Source of the DNA: Paragorgia papillata
Lineage: Eukaryota; Cnidaria; Anthozoa; Scleralcyonacea; Coralliidae
Length of the DNA: 64,000 nucleotides
Assembly (NCBI GenBank): GCA_035771165.1
Contig: JAWNZC010000338.1
Span: forward strand, 744,001-808,000
Reading direction: 5' to 3'
The position numbers and the translations under genes are program-made. This document shows positions 10,300 to 20,877 of this stretch, piece by piece. Position 1 is the stretch's first letter. Every line of letters begins with the position of its first letter. The notes beneath the pieces were generated by a model. That model worked only from the letters and a program-made list of their open reading frames with translations. It was not told the DNA's origin and did no database searches.

Positions 10300-11958
10300 C
10301 CACAAACCCAACGATTCAACAAACGCAACAGACCCAACGAACCCAACCGACCCAACATACCCAACAAACCCAACAGACCCAACGAACCCAACAGACCCAA
10401 CGGCCAACGAACCCAACAGACCCAACAAACCCAACAGACCCAACAGACCCAACAAACCTAACAAACCCAACAGACCCAACAGACCCAACAAACCCAAAAG
10501 ACCCAACAAACCCAACAGACCCAACAAATCCAACCGACCCAACAGACACAACAAACCCAACAAACCCAACAAACCCAACGAACCCAACAAACCCAACGAA
10601 CCCAACAGACCCAACAAACCCAACAAACCCAACGAACCCAACAGACCCAACGGACCCAACAAACCCAAAAGACCCAACGGACCAAACAAACCCAACAGAC
10701 CCAACAGACCCAACAAACCCAACAGACCCAACAGACCCAACAAACCCAACAGACCCAACAGACACAACAAACCCAACAAACCCAACGAACCCAACGAACC
10801 CAACAGACCCAACAAACCCAACAAACCCAACGAACCCAACGAACCCAACGAACCCAACGAACCCAACAGACCCAACGGCCAACGAACCCAACAGACCCAA
10901 CAAACCCAACAGACCCAACAGACCCCAAAAGACCCAACAGACCCAACGGACCAAACAAACCCAACAGACCCAACAAACCCAACAAACGCACCAGACCCAA
11001 CGAACCCAACAGACCCAACAAACCCAACAGACCCAACAGACCCAACAGACCCAACAAACCCAACAGACCCAACAAACCTAACAAACCCAACATACCCAAC
11101 AGACCCAACAAACCCAAAAGACCCAACAAACCCAACAGACCCAACAAATCCAACCGACCCAACAGACACAACAAACCCAACAAACCCAACAAACCCAACG
11201 AACCTAACAAACCCAACGAACACAACAGACCCAACAAACCCAACAAACCCAACAAACCCAACAAATCCAACAGACCCAACAGACCCAACAGACCCAACAA
11301 ACCCAATAAACCCAACGAACCCAACAAACCCAACAAACCCAACAAACCCAACAAACCCAACGAACCCAACAGACCCAACGAACCCAACGGCCAACGAACC
11401 CAACAGACCCAACAAACCCAACAGACCCAACAAACCCAACAGACCCAACAAACCCAACAGACCCCAAAAGACCCAACAGACCAAACAAACCCAACAGACC
11501 CAACAAACCCAACAAACGCACCAGACCCAACAAAACCTAACAGACCCAACAAAACCAACAGGCCCAACAAACCCAACAGACCCAACAGACCCAACAGACC
11601 CAACAGACCCAACAGACCCAACAGACCCAACAGACCCAACAGACCCAACAGACCCAACAGACCCAACAGACCCAACAGACCCAACAAGCCCAACAGACCC
11701 AACAAACCCAACAGACCCAACAGATCCAACAGACCCAACAGACCCAACAAACCCAACAGACCCAATAAATCCAACAGACCCAACAAACCCAACAGATCCA
11801 ACAAACCCAACAGACCCAACGAACCCAACATACCCAACAAACCCAACTGACCCAACAAACCCAACAAGCCCAAGAACAAACCCAACATATCCAACATTTC
11901 CAACAGACACAACAAATCCAACCTACCCAGCAAGCCCAACAGAGTGAACAGACCCAAC
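10300..11958. repeat. 9-bp minisatellite (CCCAACARA)n
   Basis: About 1.66 kb of the 9-bp unit CCCAACAGA and its variants (CAAACCCAA, CGAACCCAA, CGGCCAACGAA). Because 9 is a multiple of 3 and the unit has no stop on the minus strand, long false ORFs of VGS, LLG or CWV repeats appear in all three minus frames. Longer blocks, such as those around CCAACGGCCAACG, recur at about 10390, 10870 and 11385, showing higher-order duplication. Confidence 0.95.
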
Positions 11959-11984
11959 ACTGAAACCTAAAAGACAACAAATCT

Positions 11985-12170
11985 GTTGGGTTTGTTTGAT
12001 CTGTTTTGTCTGTTGGGTCTGCAGTTGGGTTTCTTGAATTAGAATTCGTTGGATCCGTTGGGTTTGTTAGGTTTGTTGGGTTCGTTGGGTTTGTTGGGTC
12101 TGTTAGGTTCGTTAGGTCTGTTGGGTATGTTTGGTCTGTTTGGTCTGTTGGGCTCTGTTGGGTTTAATTT
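11985..12170. repeat. Inverted 9-bp minisatellite block
   Basis: The same unit appears in the opposite orientation (TGTTGGGTTTGTTGGGTTCG) directly after the main array, separated by about 30 bases. The two arrays face each other and could fold into a hairpin. Confidence 0.85.
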
Positions 12171-12254
12171 CTTGGGTTTATCATATTGAAATACATAAAA
12201 AGGGTAAACTTCATATCGCCTGGAATTTTCTTTCGGATGACGTAAAGTTGTCTT

Positions 12255-12436
12255 CACTAATTCGATCGGAAGATAGGTCTTTAAAAAGATGAACTTTGGT
12301 AGGAATGAAGTTCTTGCTTACTTAATCCATGTTAACATGATAAACAATGTTTAGTTCTTTCTTGGGCTGATTTGTTATGCAAAGCATTGTGGTTAAATGT
12401 ACCGCCGCCATCTTTTTCGGTACAGTCAATTGTGTA
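12255..12436. mobile_element. MITE half-copy (CCGCCATCTTTTTCGGTAC family)
   Basis: This segment matches 62250-62410 in inverted orientation, including AAGATAGG, AAACAATGTTTAGT, GTGGTTAAATGTACCGCC and the end ATCTTTTTCGGTACAGTCAATT. Only one terminal arm is present here; the 62-kb copy has both. Confidence 0.6.
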
Positions 12437-12739
12437 ATGGCCTAAAATTGACAATAATCGTAAATTTTAAAGAATTAAATCTCGACCCCACCTCTAAACC
12501 TGACCCTAAACCTAACCACAACTACCCGGTGGTCCTTATTAACCTTCCGGTAATGGAAAGTCCCACCTCTCAGACCCCGCGACCGGTACCACAATTGCAA
12601 CACTCAACAAACCCAACAGACCCTGCAATGCTTTTTAGTTTAACATACCGCATGTGGGACAAAGAATTTAGGATATGTTAGTATTTTGTTGATATTCTGT
12701 TGGGTCTGTTGGACCCAACGAGAAACCCAACAGTTAGCT

Positions 12740-13485
12740 GAAACAAGTTTGCCCACTCCACCCAAGTTTGCCTACTCCACCCAAGTTTGTCCACTCGACC
12801 CAAGTTTGTCGACTCCACCCAAGTTTACCCACTCCGCCAAAGTTTGCCGACTCCAACCAAGTTTGCCGCCTCAACACAACTTTGCCCACCCCACCCAAGT
12901 TTGCCCACTCCAAGCAAGTTTGCCTACTCCACTCAAGTTTGCCCACTCTGGCCTACTTTTTACACCTACACTAGCAACCGAAATTAATGAACCTGTACTA
13001 TCACAAGTGAAGTGCTGCCTCAAATGATATGAGAGCTTTTAGCCTACTCTGCAGGCAACTCTGTGCAGTCAGTGGCCAACGTGATACCCCTTTGCCCCAC
13101 TGCACTCAAGTTTGCCGACTCCACCCAACTTTGCCCACCCCACCCAAGTTTGCCCACTCCACCCGAGTTTGCCCACTCCACCCAAGTTTGCCTACTCCAC
13201 CCAAGTTTTCCTACTCCACCCAAGTTTGCCCACTCTACCCGAGTTTTCCTACTCCACCCAAGTTTGCCCACTCCACCCGAGTTTGTCCACCCCACCCGAG
13301 TTTGCCCACTCCACCCAAGTTTTCCTACTCCACCCAAGTTTGCCCACTCCACCCAAGTTTGCCCACTCCACCCGAGTTTACCCACTCCACCCAAGTTTGC
13401 CTACTCCACCCAAGTTTGCCTACTCCATCCAAGTTTGCCCACTCCACCCAGGTTTGCTCACTTCACCATAAATATCGTATTGGGT
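12740..13485. repeat. 19-bp minisatellite (GTTTGCCCACTCCACCCAA)n inside a mobile element
   Basis: Two blocks of the 19-bp unit (about 12747-12958 and 13100-13475) flank a unique segment. The 19-bp length shifts the frame at each unit, so false ORFs of STQVCPLHPSLPTPPKFAH type occur in every frame. The unique segment holds CATTTGAGGCAGCAC (inverse) and AACTCTGTGCAGT/GTTGGCCAC. The same segments flank the same unit in reverse at 54.87-55.24 kb, so unit and flanks have moved together as one element. Confidence 0.85.
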
Positions 13486-14150
13486 TTATAAGCAGTTGAA
13501 TTAAACAAGATAATATAGAAAGAAAAAAATTTAATAAAAAGAATAATTACTGGTTACACCTACACTAGCAACTAAAATTAATGACCCGCCCAAAAGGAAA
13601 AGATTGATATCAGGTAAAATCAATCAAAAAGTACAAAGAATTTTATTTTCAGCCAATGTCAAGAAAAAATCATATTTAAGTCTGATTCTCACTTGTCGTA
13701 AGAATCGGGGATTTTTCCTGCCCCCGATCGTCTTGGATTGTTACAACAGGCGTGAACATGGTTGAAGTAACGTCCTATAGACAGTCGCCGATCTGATCGG
13801 AAGCATCGCAAGAATCGGAATCATTTCTATTTGCAAAATGCATCCCTGACAATCGCCGGCGATCGGGGATTATTACGACTAGTTAGAAATGTAATTGTAA
13901 AAGCCCAACAAGTTCTCACTTGTTGTAAGAATCGGGGGCAGTTTTATCTCCAATTGCATGCCGGCGATTACGACAGCCACGTTCACATTTGTCGTGACTT
14001 CTTGTAAGAATCGGGGATTTTTCCTGTCCCCGATCGTCCCAGACGAGTGGTTTCAGTGTTATTCAGTCTTCACACATATCGTATATATGCTTATGATAGA
14101 GTTTTTGGAAGAGAACCAGACACTTAGGGTTCAGCCATCCTTGTTATGTG
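13486..14150. repeat. Repeated AAGAATCGGGG / CCCCGATCGTC segments
   Basis: The block TTGTCGTAAGAATCGGGG followed by a CCTGNCCCCGATCGTC stretch occurs near 13695 and 14000, with a partial copy near 13920. It appears to be an imperfectly duplicated or foldback element. No gene is seen. Confidence 0.45.
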
Positions 14151-14159
14151 TCTAAATAA

Positions 14160-14160
<1 letters not shown>

Positions 14161-14232
<72 letters not shown>

Positions 14233-14266
14233 CAATCTACAGACACGGTGTTTCGCTGTACAACAG

Positions 14267-14299
<33 letters not shown>
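14161..14299. repeat. (AT)n microsatellites
   Basis: Two (TA)n tracts (14161-14229 and 14270-14297) are separated by about 40 unique bases. False Tyr-Ile repeat ORFs appear on both strands. Confidence 0.95.
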
Positions 14300-14300
<1 letters not shown>

Positions 14301-15000
14301 CAAAACAACACTGAAATTGACTAGAAATCAAAATCTTTGTTGTTTTCATACATTTTGAGTTCTAGGAATTCAAATAAAATATAGAACTTTTAATGGAACT
14401 TTTATTATTGGATTCTAAAATCAAAAAAATTAAAAACTTGCAGAAATATAGGTGGCTCCTAAATTTTGTCTACCAGTGTATATACCCCCTCTCTCTCTTA
14501 AGGCTTTGTATTAAATATCGTTTGCATTTCTACACAGAATCGATGAAGAGGAAACCCAACAACATTAAAGTAATCTCCAGATATGCTTTTCACCAGAGTA
14601 CCACCAAGACTTGTTGACTGTATGCCATATATAAGAAATGATTAAGGATCATCACCAGGCAGTTTATGCATAAATGATACAACTAAACAACACGTTAGTA
14701 CGTTTGTGGGAAGCACGGGTGGTGAGTGCTGTTAGCGCACTGTCTCTTACAGTTGCAATCCAATGTAAAGCCCGAGGTTAGTACTTGTATGGTTGACCGC
14801 CTTCTTAAGCTTGGTACCCACGTGAGTACATAAGGTTATTGGAGTTGGTCTCTCCTGTGCTTCGAAGGTTTTTCACCAAATTCTCCAGTTTTCCTCTCTC
14901 TCTAAAAAATCTTAGCTCGCTAGTGGTCTGCCATGTGCCGTGTGGTGGATGCCTATAGGGGCGCTCTGATACGTTTACCACTAGGTGGTGTTATGTGCAA
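14300..15000. other. Noncoding; possible SINE near 14710-14990
   Basis: No gene is seen. The stretch from GCACGGGTGGTGAGTGCTG to TTCTCCAGTTTTCCTCTCTC has the general look of a retroposed SINE with a pol III head and a pyrimidine-rich part. I could not identify clear A and B boxes. Confidence 0.25.
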
Positions 15001-15004
15001 TTTG

Positions 15005-15325
15005 TTTAGTCGAAAGCTAATATTTTGAAAAATTTAGCCTAGAACTTCACGAAATTTACGAAGAACATTCTTTTGACAACGTTCTTGCTGCCTGTGCAAA
15101 TAAATAAGCGTGAAAGTCAGTGTAAAGACGTAAGAGAAATTTAAGGTTGTAAAGTGTAAACAAAAGCTCAAAGGTGTTTAGTGTCTGATGAAGCGATTGC
15201 CCGAATTAGTTTACTTGAAAGCTAATATTTCGCTTACTATAGCTCAGAGCTTTACAAAATTTACGAAGAATGGTAATATGAATATGTTCTTGCTGGTCGT
15301 GTAAATAAATCTGTGCGAAAAGTTT
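15005..15325. repeat. Two imperfect direct repeats (about 120 bp)
   Basis: GAAAGCTAATATTTTGAAAA, then CTTCACGAAATTTACGAAGAA and GTTCTTGCTG with GTGCAAATAAATAA, recurs about 195 bases later as GAAAGCTAATATTTCG, TTTACAAAATTTACGAAGAA and GTTCTTGCTGG. Nothing coding is present. Confidence 0.55.
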
Positions 15326-15384
15326 TAAAAAAGCTAGAAGTGTCGGCGAAATGTATCTAGTGGATAATAAATTTTATGGGGATG

Positions 15385-15440
15385 TCTGGCCCAACCTCGT
15401 ACCCAGGGTCTTATCTCCGCTCCTCCGGGCGCCAGTGGCG
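15385..15440. repeat. Dispersed repeat fragment (CCAACCTCGTACCCAGGG)
   Basis: Related sequences occur at about 26440 (CCAACCACGTTCCCAGGG) and, inverted, at about 27107 (CTGGGAACGAGGTTGG). From memory this type is very common in anthozoan genomes. It gives false 'NLVPRAF' peptides. Confidence 0.5.
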
Positions 15441-15559
15441 CTTTTAACTTTACTAATTCATGTACATGTATTCATATTGCGATTCACAGTTACAAATTTA
15501 CGCAAATTTTTTACTAAACTATAAGCAATAGTTCTAGAAATTTTAAATACCGGTAGTTA

Positions 15560-15868
15560 AAACACAGGGAGACCAGACAAATAGTACGAACACGCAATAA
15601 CAAGTTGTATATATTAAGTAAAATTATAGTAATAAACAAAACTAACTAAAAAAATATTAATGTTTGCTTACCGTGTAACTAATGTACATGTTTGCTTACC
15701 GTGTAGCTAATGTACATGTTTGCTTACCGTGTAGCTAATGTTGTACATTAGCTACACGGTAAGCAAACTTTAATATTTTTTTTGTTAGTTTTGTTTATTA
15801 CTATAATTGTACTTATATACAACTTCTTATTGCGTGTTCGTACTATTTGTCTGGGCTCCCTGTACTTA
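15560..15868. repeat. Large palindrome (arms about 150 bp)
   Basis: The left arm (CAGGGAGACCAGACAAATAG through GAACACGCAATAA and AAACAAAACTAAC) is mirrored by the right arm (TTATTGCGTGTTC, CTATTTGTCTGGG). At the centre TTTGCTTACCGTGTAGCTAATG occurs three times directly and once inverted (about 15662-15770). It is a foldback element or an inverted duplication with added tandem units. Confidence 0.75.
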
Positions 15869-16460
15869 AAACGGTCAGCTCAACTGCTCAAGGTCAGAGG
15901 TCAGGTCTCCAGATTTGGCAAGCCTGATCTCTGATTGGTCAATGTACGGAATAGAAAGTGGCGTTCGTTTGAGCAGACGCGGTAGGTGGAGGGGAGCCGA
16001 ACACTGGACACGGCTGCGAAGGAGGCAATGCAGTCGCCGGTGCTACTACAGATGATTACCCCCGGTTTTTTTAGGCTGCCCCACTTGTTTGTGTATATTA
16101 CGTGATAATTATAATTACGTATATTACATAATACAATTGTGCGTTTGTTACATAGAATAAAAGGATATCCACCAGCCTTGCCACTAAAATAATAATAAAA
16201 TAACATGAGATGAGATGAGATGAAACGCGATGTGATTGCGGTGTGTAGAATTTATTTATACACCAAACTTGTTTATCTTGCATAGATAATTAATTAAGAT
16301 CTTAAGAACTAGATGTATAGTGGTTTTCAAATAATATCTTGGGTAGTATATGATTTTAGGGTGTTTTATTGGAGTATCCAACTTCAATCAGGTGTTTGAA
16401 TGAACGACTGTAATTAGCTGATTATCTCATGAATTGTTAATAAGTTTGAGATGTAAAAAA
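15869..16460. other. No recognised feature
   Basis: Contains a short GAGAT run near 16204 and chance ORFs. No gene is seen. Confidence 0.45.
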
Positions 16461-16471
16461 ATAAAGAGTTG

Positions 16472-16525
16472 CGCGGACTCGTATCTCGAATGTCGAGTTC
16501 AAATCCCACTCGAGTCAACACTTTT
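16472..16525 (+). repeat. tRNA-like 3' half, probable SINE
   Basis: TCGAGTTCAAATCCCACTCG resembles a B box with T arm. It is preceded by GCGCGGACTCGTATCTCGAA, like an anticodon arm. No complete cloverleaf can be drawn, so it is likely a SINE remnant. Confidence 0.35.
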
Positions 16526-16630
16526 CACTTGACTTCGAAAAATCATAAAATACTCTCTTCATGTACAGTTATCTGAAGTTAAAATATTAAGAATTCGCGA
16601 AGAAAAGACAAAATAAATGAGTCCTGATTA

Positions 16631-17255
16631 CAGTGGAGCCTCGCTATAACGCGGTAGTTGGGGTCCTTAGTGGTGATCGCGGTGGTGATCGCGTTATAAA
16701 TGAAGTGCGTTATTGCGAGGTACGGCCAAATATCTCGTTCCCAGTACTCTTCCCACTCAGTTCTGGTGCAATATTGTGGGCTAAGTACTGGGAGCGAGAT
16801 TGAGTACTGCTAGAAGCACTTTCTGTTCGATTCTAACAATCCAAATCGCGACTGAAGAAGTTTGAAGTCCGCTCAAGATAGACTTCAACAAAATGGAATT
16901 GAAATAGGATTTTTGAGCATGGTTTTCATATCTCGCAATGATCGCACTGCCGCGTTGTTGTTTTATCTCGTAATAATTGCGATTATTCAGGATGATTAGT
17001 GATCGTCAGCCGAAAAGATCAAATTGTCTCCAATGAGCATAATAGAAACTTCAGTTTCAGCGTCATACTACACATCAATTCTGTCTCTATTCTGCGGAAT
17101 TTAGCGGTCTGTGGTGAACATTAGTACTGTTGGTAAACATAAGTATAAGTCGTCAAATGACAAACTAGGAAAAGTAAAATTTTGGGGTACAAGGATCAAC
17201 CGCGTTATACCGAGTCACGCGTTGTAACGATGCGCGCTATAGCGAGGCTCCACTG
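16631..17255. mobile_element. pogo/Tigger-type MITE with TA target duplication
   Basis: The ends CAGTGGAGCCTCGCTATAAC and CTATAGCGAGGCTCCACTG are inverted copies. TA lies immediately outside both. This terminal sequence is typical of pogo/Tigger members of the Tc1-mariner superfamily. The 625-bp body has no transposase ORF, so it depends on a transposase from elsewhere. Confidence 0.85.
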
Positions 17256-17365
17256 TAGTATGCTGTAAATCGGATACAACATCGTCTTATTTTATTATAA
17301 ATATAAGTGCCCAGCACAAAACACGAATAAAAGCCATGAACACAAGGACATAAAAAACATAATAT

Positions 17366-17415
17366 TTAATAATCTAACGTTTCGTTGTTTATGCTACAAC
17401 ATCTTCAGAGATAAT
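17366..17415 (-). ncRNA. Hammerhead ribozyme motif in the left Penelope terminal repeat
   Basis: The minus strand reads AUCU, CUGAAGA, U, then stem II GUUG/CAAC closing UAGCAUAAA, then GAAAC, GUU and AGAU. Helix I is AUCU paired with AGAU, extended by further A/U pairs. Helix III is only the self-complementary ACGU, so a single molecule cannot close it but two can pair. Cleavage would follow GUU. Hammerheads in Penelope terminal repeats are established; this specific fold is my reading. Confidence 0.75.
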
Positions 17416-17544
17416 GATTACAAGATATTAATTTACAGGATATATAATAAACAGAATTCTAATTACATACATATAGACCAATCAAAATAAAGAACTAAAA
17501 ATACATATTACAAGCTAATTATAGGTTAGGAGGTGAGGTAACAC

Positions 17545-18881
17545 TGAAGGTGTCAGGAGTATTTTTTCAGTTCATGATACTTTTTCTTTTGTTAATGAAT
17601 TACTCGGATTAGATTTTAACACCAATGAGGTTTTCATGGCTAGCTTTGACATTACTTCTCTTTTTACTAATATTCCTTTGAATGAAACTATAGATATTAT
17701 TGTTCAAAATGTTTTCTCAGGCAGCACCCGTTTTCACGGTTTTTCCGTTCTAGAATTTCGAAAACTTTTAAATTTGGCCGTTAAAAATTGTCATTTCTTT
17801 TTCAATGGAAATTTATACGAACAAGTCGATGGTGTTGCTATGGGTTCCCCCCTAGGTCCCTTGTTTGCTAATATTTTTCTTGCACATCATGAATCTAATT
17901 GGCTAAATGATTGTCCTCCTGAATTTAAACCGCTATTCTACAGACGCTACGTTGATGATTGTTTCATATTATTTCAATTCGTTCGCCTAACAATGTTATT
18001 CCTTTTCTTAATTATTTGAATTCTAAACATCCTAACATAAAATTAACGCATGAACTTGAGTCTAACAATTCCATATATTTTCTTGACGTTAAAATTGATC
18101 GTTCCGGTGGTTGCTTTTCGACATCTGTTTATCGTAAACCTACTTTTACCGGCTTATTTACTTCTTTTGATTCGTTTATTCCACTTACCTATAAAAAAGG
18201 TTTAATCTTTTCGCTTCTCAATCGGTGTTTTAACATTTGTTCGACATTTGTTATTTTTAATTCCGAACTAGAAAAACTATTTTTATTCAAAACGGCTATC
18301 CAGAAAAACTCCTTAACAGTTGCATTTCCTCTTTTCGTGATATGATAAAGTATTCTCGCAGTCTGCAAAACCATGTACGTTCCGTTCCTAAACACGTTAT
18401 TTATTTTTCGTTACATTTCACTGGTCAGCATTTTCTCCAAATTCGAACGCAATTAAAAAAACTACTCAATTCTGCTTATCCTCAAATTAGCATTAGGTTT
18501 GTAGCTCGGCCTTCTCTTCGCCTTTTTCTTTTCTTTTCGTTCAAAGACCGGATTCCTCTTTCTTTGAGATCGCATGTCGTGTATAAATTTAAGTGTCAAA
18601 GCTGCGGAGCTTTGTATGTGGGTGAAACCACTCGACATCTGCACACACGCGTTTCTGAACACATCGGAATTTCGGCCCTTACTGGCAAAAAACTCGCTAG
18701 TCCACCCCGTGGTAATATTCTTGCCCATCATCATGAGACGGGGCATCCTATTTCTTTTAGTGATTTTAGTATTATTTCTTCCTGCTCTTTTGAATCTGAG
18801 CTTCTTTTACGCGAAAGTCTTTTAATTAACAAACTTAAACCTCATCTCAACGGCAATATTGGATCAGCACCCCTCTACTAG
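17545..18881 (+). pseudogene. Penelope-type reverse transcriptase with GIY-YIG endonuclease (broken)
   Basis: Coding similarity starts in frame upstream of the ATG at 17636 (SVHDTFSFVNELLGLDF). It has RT motifs FDITSLFTNIPL, VAMGSPLGPLFANIFL and the active-site YVDD (near 17950). A frameshift near 17965-17975 moves to the frame of 17959-18345 (IYFLDVKIDRSGG, VYRKPTFTG). A second near 18330-18345 leads to 18342-18881. The last part has CQSCGALYVGETTRHLHTRV, the GIY-YIG fold with a Cys pair, and a distal glutamate in LLRESLLINKLKPHLN. The N-terminal third of the RT is missing. The nuclease would nick target DNA and the RT would prime there; both are inactive here because of the frame breaks. 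Confidence 0.85.
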
Positions 18882-19020
18882 TATTTTAACTTTCTCTTAT
18901 ACCTCCTGACTAACCTATAATTAGCTTGTAATATGTATTTTTAGTTCTTTATTTTGACTGGTCTACATGTATGTAATTAGAATTCTGTTTATTATATATC
19001 CTTTAAATTAATATCTTGTA

Positions 19021-19075
19021 ATAATTATCTCTGAAGATGTTGTAGCATAAACTACGAAACGTTAGATTATTAAAT
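19021..19075 (+). ncRNA. Hammerhead ribozyme motif in the right Penelope terminal repeat
   Basis: The plus strand has CUGAAGA at 19031-19037, GAAAC at 19056-19060 and GUU at 19061-19063, followed by AGAUUAUU that pairs with the upstream AUCU. Stem II has one change from the left copy (CUAC for CAAC), which makes one mismatch against GUUG. Helix III is again the palindrome ACGU. Confidence 0.7.
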
Positions 19076-19194
19076 ATTATGTTTTTTATGTCCTTGTGTT
19101 CATGGCTTTTATTAGTCGTGTTTTGTGCTGGGCACTTATATTTATAATAAGATTACAGTTTCCGCCTGGTGAATCTCTTGCCAACATCGTCTTT

Positions 19195-20045
19195 GTTTGC
19201 ATAAACTTTTCCTTCAATTTACTCAGCTAAAATTTTCAAAATAATCAGTAAACATGCAGGGGCGGACTGGCAGCAAAACAGTTACCGGGAAATCAGATGA
19301 AAAGGGCGCCTGACCGAATGCGAAACCCGAATGTCCTAAAGGTCCCGGCCTGCATGGGCATGCTGTTTTGGTCTATAGGGGATTTTTGAATTTATCAACC
19401 TGTTAAATTGCATTTTCTGCATTTTTAGGGCAGTTTTAAACATTTTAAGCACAATTAACAATAAGGCAAGAATCTTTGGGTTTGAAGTTGCCATATTAAT
19501 GTATTCCTTGTATCGCAATAGAAATTATGGCGTCGAAAAATTGTATATGGAGTTCGTTTTTTGGGAAGCACATTGTATATTTACCCCACACGCAGATTAC
19601 AATACTACTACGCAAATTAACTACACGTAGACTTTCAATACAGTTTTAAAATTATACCCGAAAAATTACATGTGCATGGTTACATCTTATGAAGGGGGAT
19701 AAAAAAGAAGAGAACATGACTACAGAGAAAGTAGTTTAGATAATACAGATCATTTATGACTATAGCGACTAAGTAACTACTGTATTTCATACGATTTCCT
19801 TATGAGCTTTGTATTTTGTAAACGTCGGGGGCGCATGAAACAGGAAAATCAAGGGGGCGCACCGGGAAATTTCCCGGTATCCCGGTGGACCAGTCCGCCT
19901 CTGTAAACATGGTTATTTAGATGCATCCGTATTTTAAGTATTGGACACAATATTCGCGACCGAACTGTTTGGCATTTACAACGGCTTGCCTTCAGCTCGC
20001 CTTGTAAATCCCATACAGTTCGGTCGCTCACACTGTACCATTATA
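19195..20045. repeat. Dispersed repeat interrupted by a hAT MITE
   Basis: The left part (ATAAACTTTTCCTTCAATTT, ACTCAGCTAAAAT) and the right part (AACATGGTTATTTAGATGC, then a palindrome at 19953-20031) match one continuous segment at about 60668-60845. The palindrome mirrors GCGACCGAACTG and CAGTTCGGTCGC around AACGGC/CAGCTCGCC. Confidence 0.6.
19257..19903. mobile_element. hAT non-autonomous element with 8-bp target duplication
   Basis: The ends CAGGGGCGGACTGG and CCAGTCCGCCTCTG are inverted. TAAACATG lies directly on both sides (19249-19256 and 19904-19911). The related repeat at about 60.7 kb has the uninterrupted site (GGAAACATGG), which confirms the insertion. The 647-bp body has no transposase. 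Inner arms CCGGGAAAT/ATTTCCCGG extend the inverted ends. Confidence 0.9.
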
Positions 20046-20685
20046 TACATAATCGTAACTTAAAATGACTTACAAGGGTTCTTTGGTCGCGACATACATC
20101 TTAATAATCTCGTCTGTTAAAGAACCAAATGTGACTTTTGTGACCTCGTGGAACTGGTGAATTACGTATTCTCCTGCAAAAAGGAGGGAAGAAAGATCTC
20201 CTATATATCAATGACTGCATGTTCGATCTCTGGGTTCAAAGCTTGTGGGATGCGCAGACAGACTCAACATTAATAAGGAAAATCAAACTGAAACAAACAT
20301 GTTGAAAATAACAATACCGGACCCGGTAGAGCTGTGTTTAACTGTTTGATATTTTGTGCGATTTTATTCATTTGAAAGCTGAAACACAGCACTGATTTCA
20401 GTGATTTGTGCAGGCGCAACTTCACATAGATTTCTCAGCGGTTTCCTCTCCGAAATAGCGCTGTACTTCATCTAGCGTATGTGATATAGCTTTTAGTATA
20501 ATTTTAAACCGGGCAACTGCAAAACAACTCTGATACATTACATATTAATGTTAAAACATATTACTTTAATGTTAAAACAGTTCAAAATATAATTTTTCAT
20601 GAATATTTAGCAGCAATATTACCCGAATTTACCCGAAATTTCTTTCAAAAAGTGCCCGAAATTTTCATTTTTAAAACGGTTTTTT
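20046..20685. other. No recognised feature
   Basis: AT-rich noncoding sequence without gene, RNA or clear repeat signal. Confidence 0.45.
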
Positions 20686-20687
20686 TT

Positions 20688-20755
20688 GGGGGGGGATTGC
20701 CCCCACTGCCCCCCCCCCCCCCTCCCCCCTCGCCTGGTACGCCTATGGAGATCCC
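20688..20755. repeat. Poly-G/poly-C hairpin with element end
   Basis: A G8 run followed 20 bases later by long C runs, ending CGCCTGGTACGCCTATGGAG. It looks like the end of a dispersed element; it gives a false proline-rich ORF. Confidence 0.4.
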
Positions 20756-20877
20756 CAGAGAGTCAACTTCTACCCTGACAATAGGTGAGCAATTCAAGAT
20801 GGCGGTTTATGTCCCGCCGACCTTTTACCCATTATAAAGGAATTTATTACTGAATTGACCGGCCTGTGGGGGCAGCT

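Larger units (their letters stand above)
17289..19181 (+). mobile_element. Penelope-like element (GIY-YIG type), 5' truncated
   Basis: A Penelope-type RT and GIY-YIG remnant (17545-18881) lies between inverted terminal sequences: left about 17292-17545, right about 18896-19150. Both contain the same CCCAGCACAAAACACG and hammerhead blocks in opposite orientation. The 12-base CAACATCGTCTT occurs just outside on each side (17277-17288 and 19182-19193), a possible target duplication. The layout with a terminal repeat in inverted orientation is known for Penelope elements. Frame breaks make it non-autonomous. Confidence 0.85.

Noticed and set aside
10285..11980. Minus-strand ORFs of 541, 500, 212, 147 and 109 codons (VGS/LLG/CWV repeats)
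   Set aside because: They come from a 9-bp repeat with no stop codon; all three frames are open at once and none has a believable start, end or domain.
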